Shown one piece after another: positions 5,405-6,828 of a DNA stretch of 6,828 bases (positions within the stretch are counted from its first letter, which is position 1; every line of letters starts with the position of its first letter). The DNA lies in the NCBI GenBank assembly GCA_030595765.1, contig JAUVCJ010000129.1, positions 1 to 6,828 of the forward strand, written 5' to 3'. The notes beneath the pieces were generated by a model. The model saw only the letters and a list, made by a program, of their open reading frames with translations, ran no database searches and was not told the origin of the DNA. The position numbers and the translations under genes were made by a program. Source of the stretch: Thermoplasmatota archaeon (lineage in GTDB: Archaea; Thermoplasmatota; Thermoplasmata; GCA-020350865; JAUVCJ01).

Positions 5405-5409
5405 ATAAA

Positions 5410-6828
5410 ATGGTGCAGCTACACGAGATGATATTCCGCGACGCACATCAATCGCTTTTGGCCACGAGGATGAGAACAGAAGACATGCTCCCCATTGCAG
5501 AGAAGCTTGACCAGGTCGGCTTTTTCTCGCTTGAGGTATGGGGTGGAGCAACGTTCGATGTTCCGATCAGGTATCTGAATGAGGATCCATGGGATCGCCT
5601 AAGAGCCCTCAAGGAGGCGTTGCCGAATACACCGCTCCAGATGCTTGAAAGGGCAATGAACATTGTAGCATACCGTAATTTCCCTGATGACATCGTCAAA
5701 CCCTTTATCAAACTTGCAAAGAAGAACGGTTGCGACATATTCAGGGTGTTCGACGCTCTTAACGACATGCGCAACATGAAGGTCCCGATCGAGACTGTCA
5801 AAGAGGTTGGAGGCCATGCGCAGGGCTGTATCAGCTACACAATTAGCCCAGTTCATTCGGTCCAGACCTTTGTTGACGACCTACTAAAACTACAGCAGAT
5901 GGGCTGCGATTCGGTTGCTATCAAGGACATGGCTGGCATGATATTCCCTGCAGAAGCCTACGGCATAATCAAGGGTTTCAAGGACGGCGGCGGCAGAATA
6001 CCAATCGACCTTCATACTCATTGCACCTCAGGCATGGAAGGATTGTCCTACCAGAGAGCTGCTGAAGCGGGGTGCGACATACTTGACACCGCCATATCTC
6101 CAATCTCCGGCGGCACAGCCCAGCCACCTACAGAATCCATAGTACAGGCATTTAAGGGCACGGAGTGGGATACTGGATATGACATCGAGATACTGATGGA
6201 GTGCCGTGACTACTTCCTGGACATCTGGAAGAAGTACAGGCATCTGCACAGGATGGAAGCAATAAGGCCTGACCCCTCAGTGACAGTACATCAGATACCT
6301 GGTGGAATGCTATCGAACCTGGTCTCCCAGCTTGAAGAGCAGGGAGCTGGTGACAAGTATTTGGATGTGCTGAAGGAAGTTCCCAGGGTCAGAGAGGAGA
6401 TGGGATACCCACCACTTGTCACACCAACCTCCCAGGTCATTGGAGTTCAGGCAGTGATGAACGTCCTTATGGGAAGGTACAAGATGATACCAGAACCCAC
6501 TAAGCAATACGTCCGTGGATTCTATGGAAAACCTCCAGTACAGATCACAGATGAGATCAAAGAAATGGTACTTGGCCCCAACTGGCGTGATGAGATCATC
6601 GAATGCAGGCCAGCTGACATGATAGAGCCACAATATGACCATTTCAAGGCACTTCTAGAGAAGGAAGACCTCTGGCGTGGTCGCGAGGAAGACATAATGA
6701 CAGTTGCCATCTACCCAGAAGTTGGATTGAACTTCTTAAAGGGCAAGAACCCAGCGGAGTTCGAATCAAGCGCATTGCCTCTGAACAAAGACCACCCAAT
6801 GACCAGAGCAATGGTCAAATCCTTCTTC
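5410..6828 (+). CDS. pycB: Pyruvate carboxylase subunit B / oxaloacetate decarboxylase alpha (5' part)
   Basis: The first 473 codons of the carboxyltransferase subunit; the end lies beyond the window. It transfers a carboxyl group between carboxybiotin and pyruvate to make oxaloacetate (or the reverse) in the cytoplasm. In archaea it works with a separate biotin carboxylase subunit (PycA), which is not visible here. The TIM-barrel motifs are RDAHQSLLATR (10-20, metal ligand D11), LEVWGGATFD (41-50), FRVFDALND (111-119), AIKDMAG (170-176, with the carboxylated lysine at K172) and DLHTHCTSG (200-208, metal ligands H202/H204). The PYC_OADA region follows, with IPGGMLSNLVSQL (296-308). In the substrate region it reads LERAMNIVAYRNF rather than the common LLRGxNxVGY, keeping the arginine. 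Family length is about 570 residues, so the missing part would include the biotinyl domain if it is fused. ATG 5410 is preferred because of GAGGGTGA upstream; an in-frame GTG at 5401 would add three residues. The leader suggests regulated expression. Confidence 0.95.
   Translation, partial: MVQLHEMIFRDAHQSLLATRMRTEDMLPIAEKLDQVGFFSLEVWGGATFDVPIRYLNEDPWDRLRALKEALPNTPLQMLERAMNIVAYRNFPDDIVKPFIKLAKKNGCDIFRVFDALNDMRNMKVPIETVKEVGGHAQGCISYTISPVHSVQTFVDDLLKLQQMGCDSVAIKDMAGMIFPAEAYGIIKGFKDGGGRIPIDLHTHCTSGMEGLSYQRAAEAGCDILDTAISPISGGTAQPPTESIVQAFKGTEWDTGYDIEILMECRDYFLDIWKKYRHLHRMEAIRPDPSVTVHQIPGGMLSNLVSQLEEQGAGDKYLDVLKEVPRVREEMGYPPLVTPTSQVIGVQAVMNVLMGRYKMIPEPTKQYVRGFYGKPPVQITDEIKEMVLGPNWRDEIIECRPADMIEPQYDHFKALLEKEDLWRGREEDIMTVAIYPEVGLNFLKGKNPAEFESSALPLNKDHPMTRAMVKSFF

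Noticed and set aside
5401..5409. GTG at 5401 as the pycB start
   Set aside because: It is in frame but lies within the Shine-Dalgarno element itself. ATG 5410 has correct spacing and matches the usual N-terminus of the family.
5448..5801. Minus-strand ORFs inside pycB
   Set aside because: They are antisense to a highly conserved enzyme gene and show no protein motif or ribosome site.

Overview
The window looks archaeal, most likely a euryarchaeon of the Thermoplasmata/Methanomassiliicoccales type; that lineage is an inference, not a demonstrated placement. The evidence is an archaeal-type ATPase with a DUF234 tail, a stand-alone biotin-independent-style PycB subunit (archaeal two-subunit pyruvate carboxylase), TATA-like promoter elements, good Shine-Dalgarno sites inside operons, and a secreted protein with a propeller/Fn3 architecture, N-glycosylation sequons and a C-terminal membrane anchor.

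Left part (1-4490), accessory in character, all genes on the plus strand. It starts with a complete AT-rich AAA-type ATPase gene with a nuclease-like DUF234 domain (4-1449). After about 50 bases comes a possible 66-residue ORF (1499-1699). Its stop overlaps the start of a Schlafen-AlbA_2/GHKL-ATPase/winged-helix regulator (1696-3111). That gene in turn overlaps by ATGA with a signal-peptide, six-bladed kelch protein (3108-4487). The last two genes are almost certainly one translationally coupled unit that pairs a cytoplasmic ATP-binding regulator with a cell-surface protein. The kelch propeller appears to be nested inside a single Fn3 domain, whose first two strands lie before it and the remaining strands after it.

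Middle (4490-4946). On the minus strand lies the wreck of a calcineurin-like metallophosphoesterase gene. Its SDLH and GD motifs are in one frame and its GNHE motif in another, and its C-terminal half is missing exactly where the kelch gene ends. This looks like the scar at the edge of the accessory block. A C-rich tract (G-rich on the minus strand) follows.

Right part (4947-6828), core in character. An unrecognised 105-residue ORF is followed by a short terminator-like segment. Next comes a leader dense with dyads and two TATA-like elements, then the start of pycB, the carboxyltransferase subunit of pyruvate carboxylase/oxaloacetate decarboxylase, which runs off the window end. A 16-bp interrupted stem-loop directly in front of pycB buries its ribosome-binding site and is the strongest regulatory signal here.

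The most noteworthy items are the Fn3-nested propeller with its coupled regulator gene, the RBS-sequestering hairpin before pycB, and the truncated phosphoesterase that marks a junction. I found no CRISPR array, tRNA, rRNA or recognisable insertion sequence.
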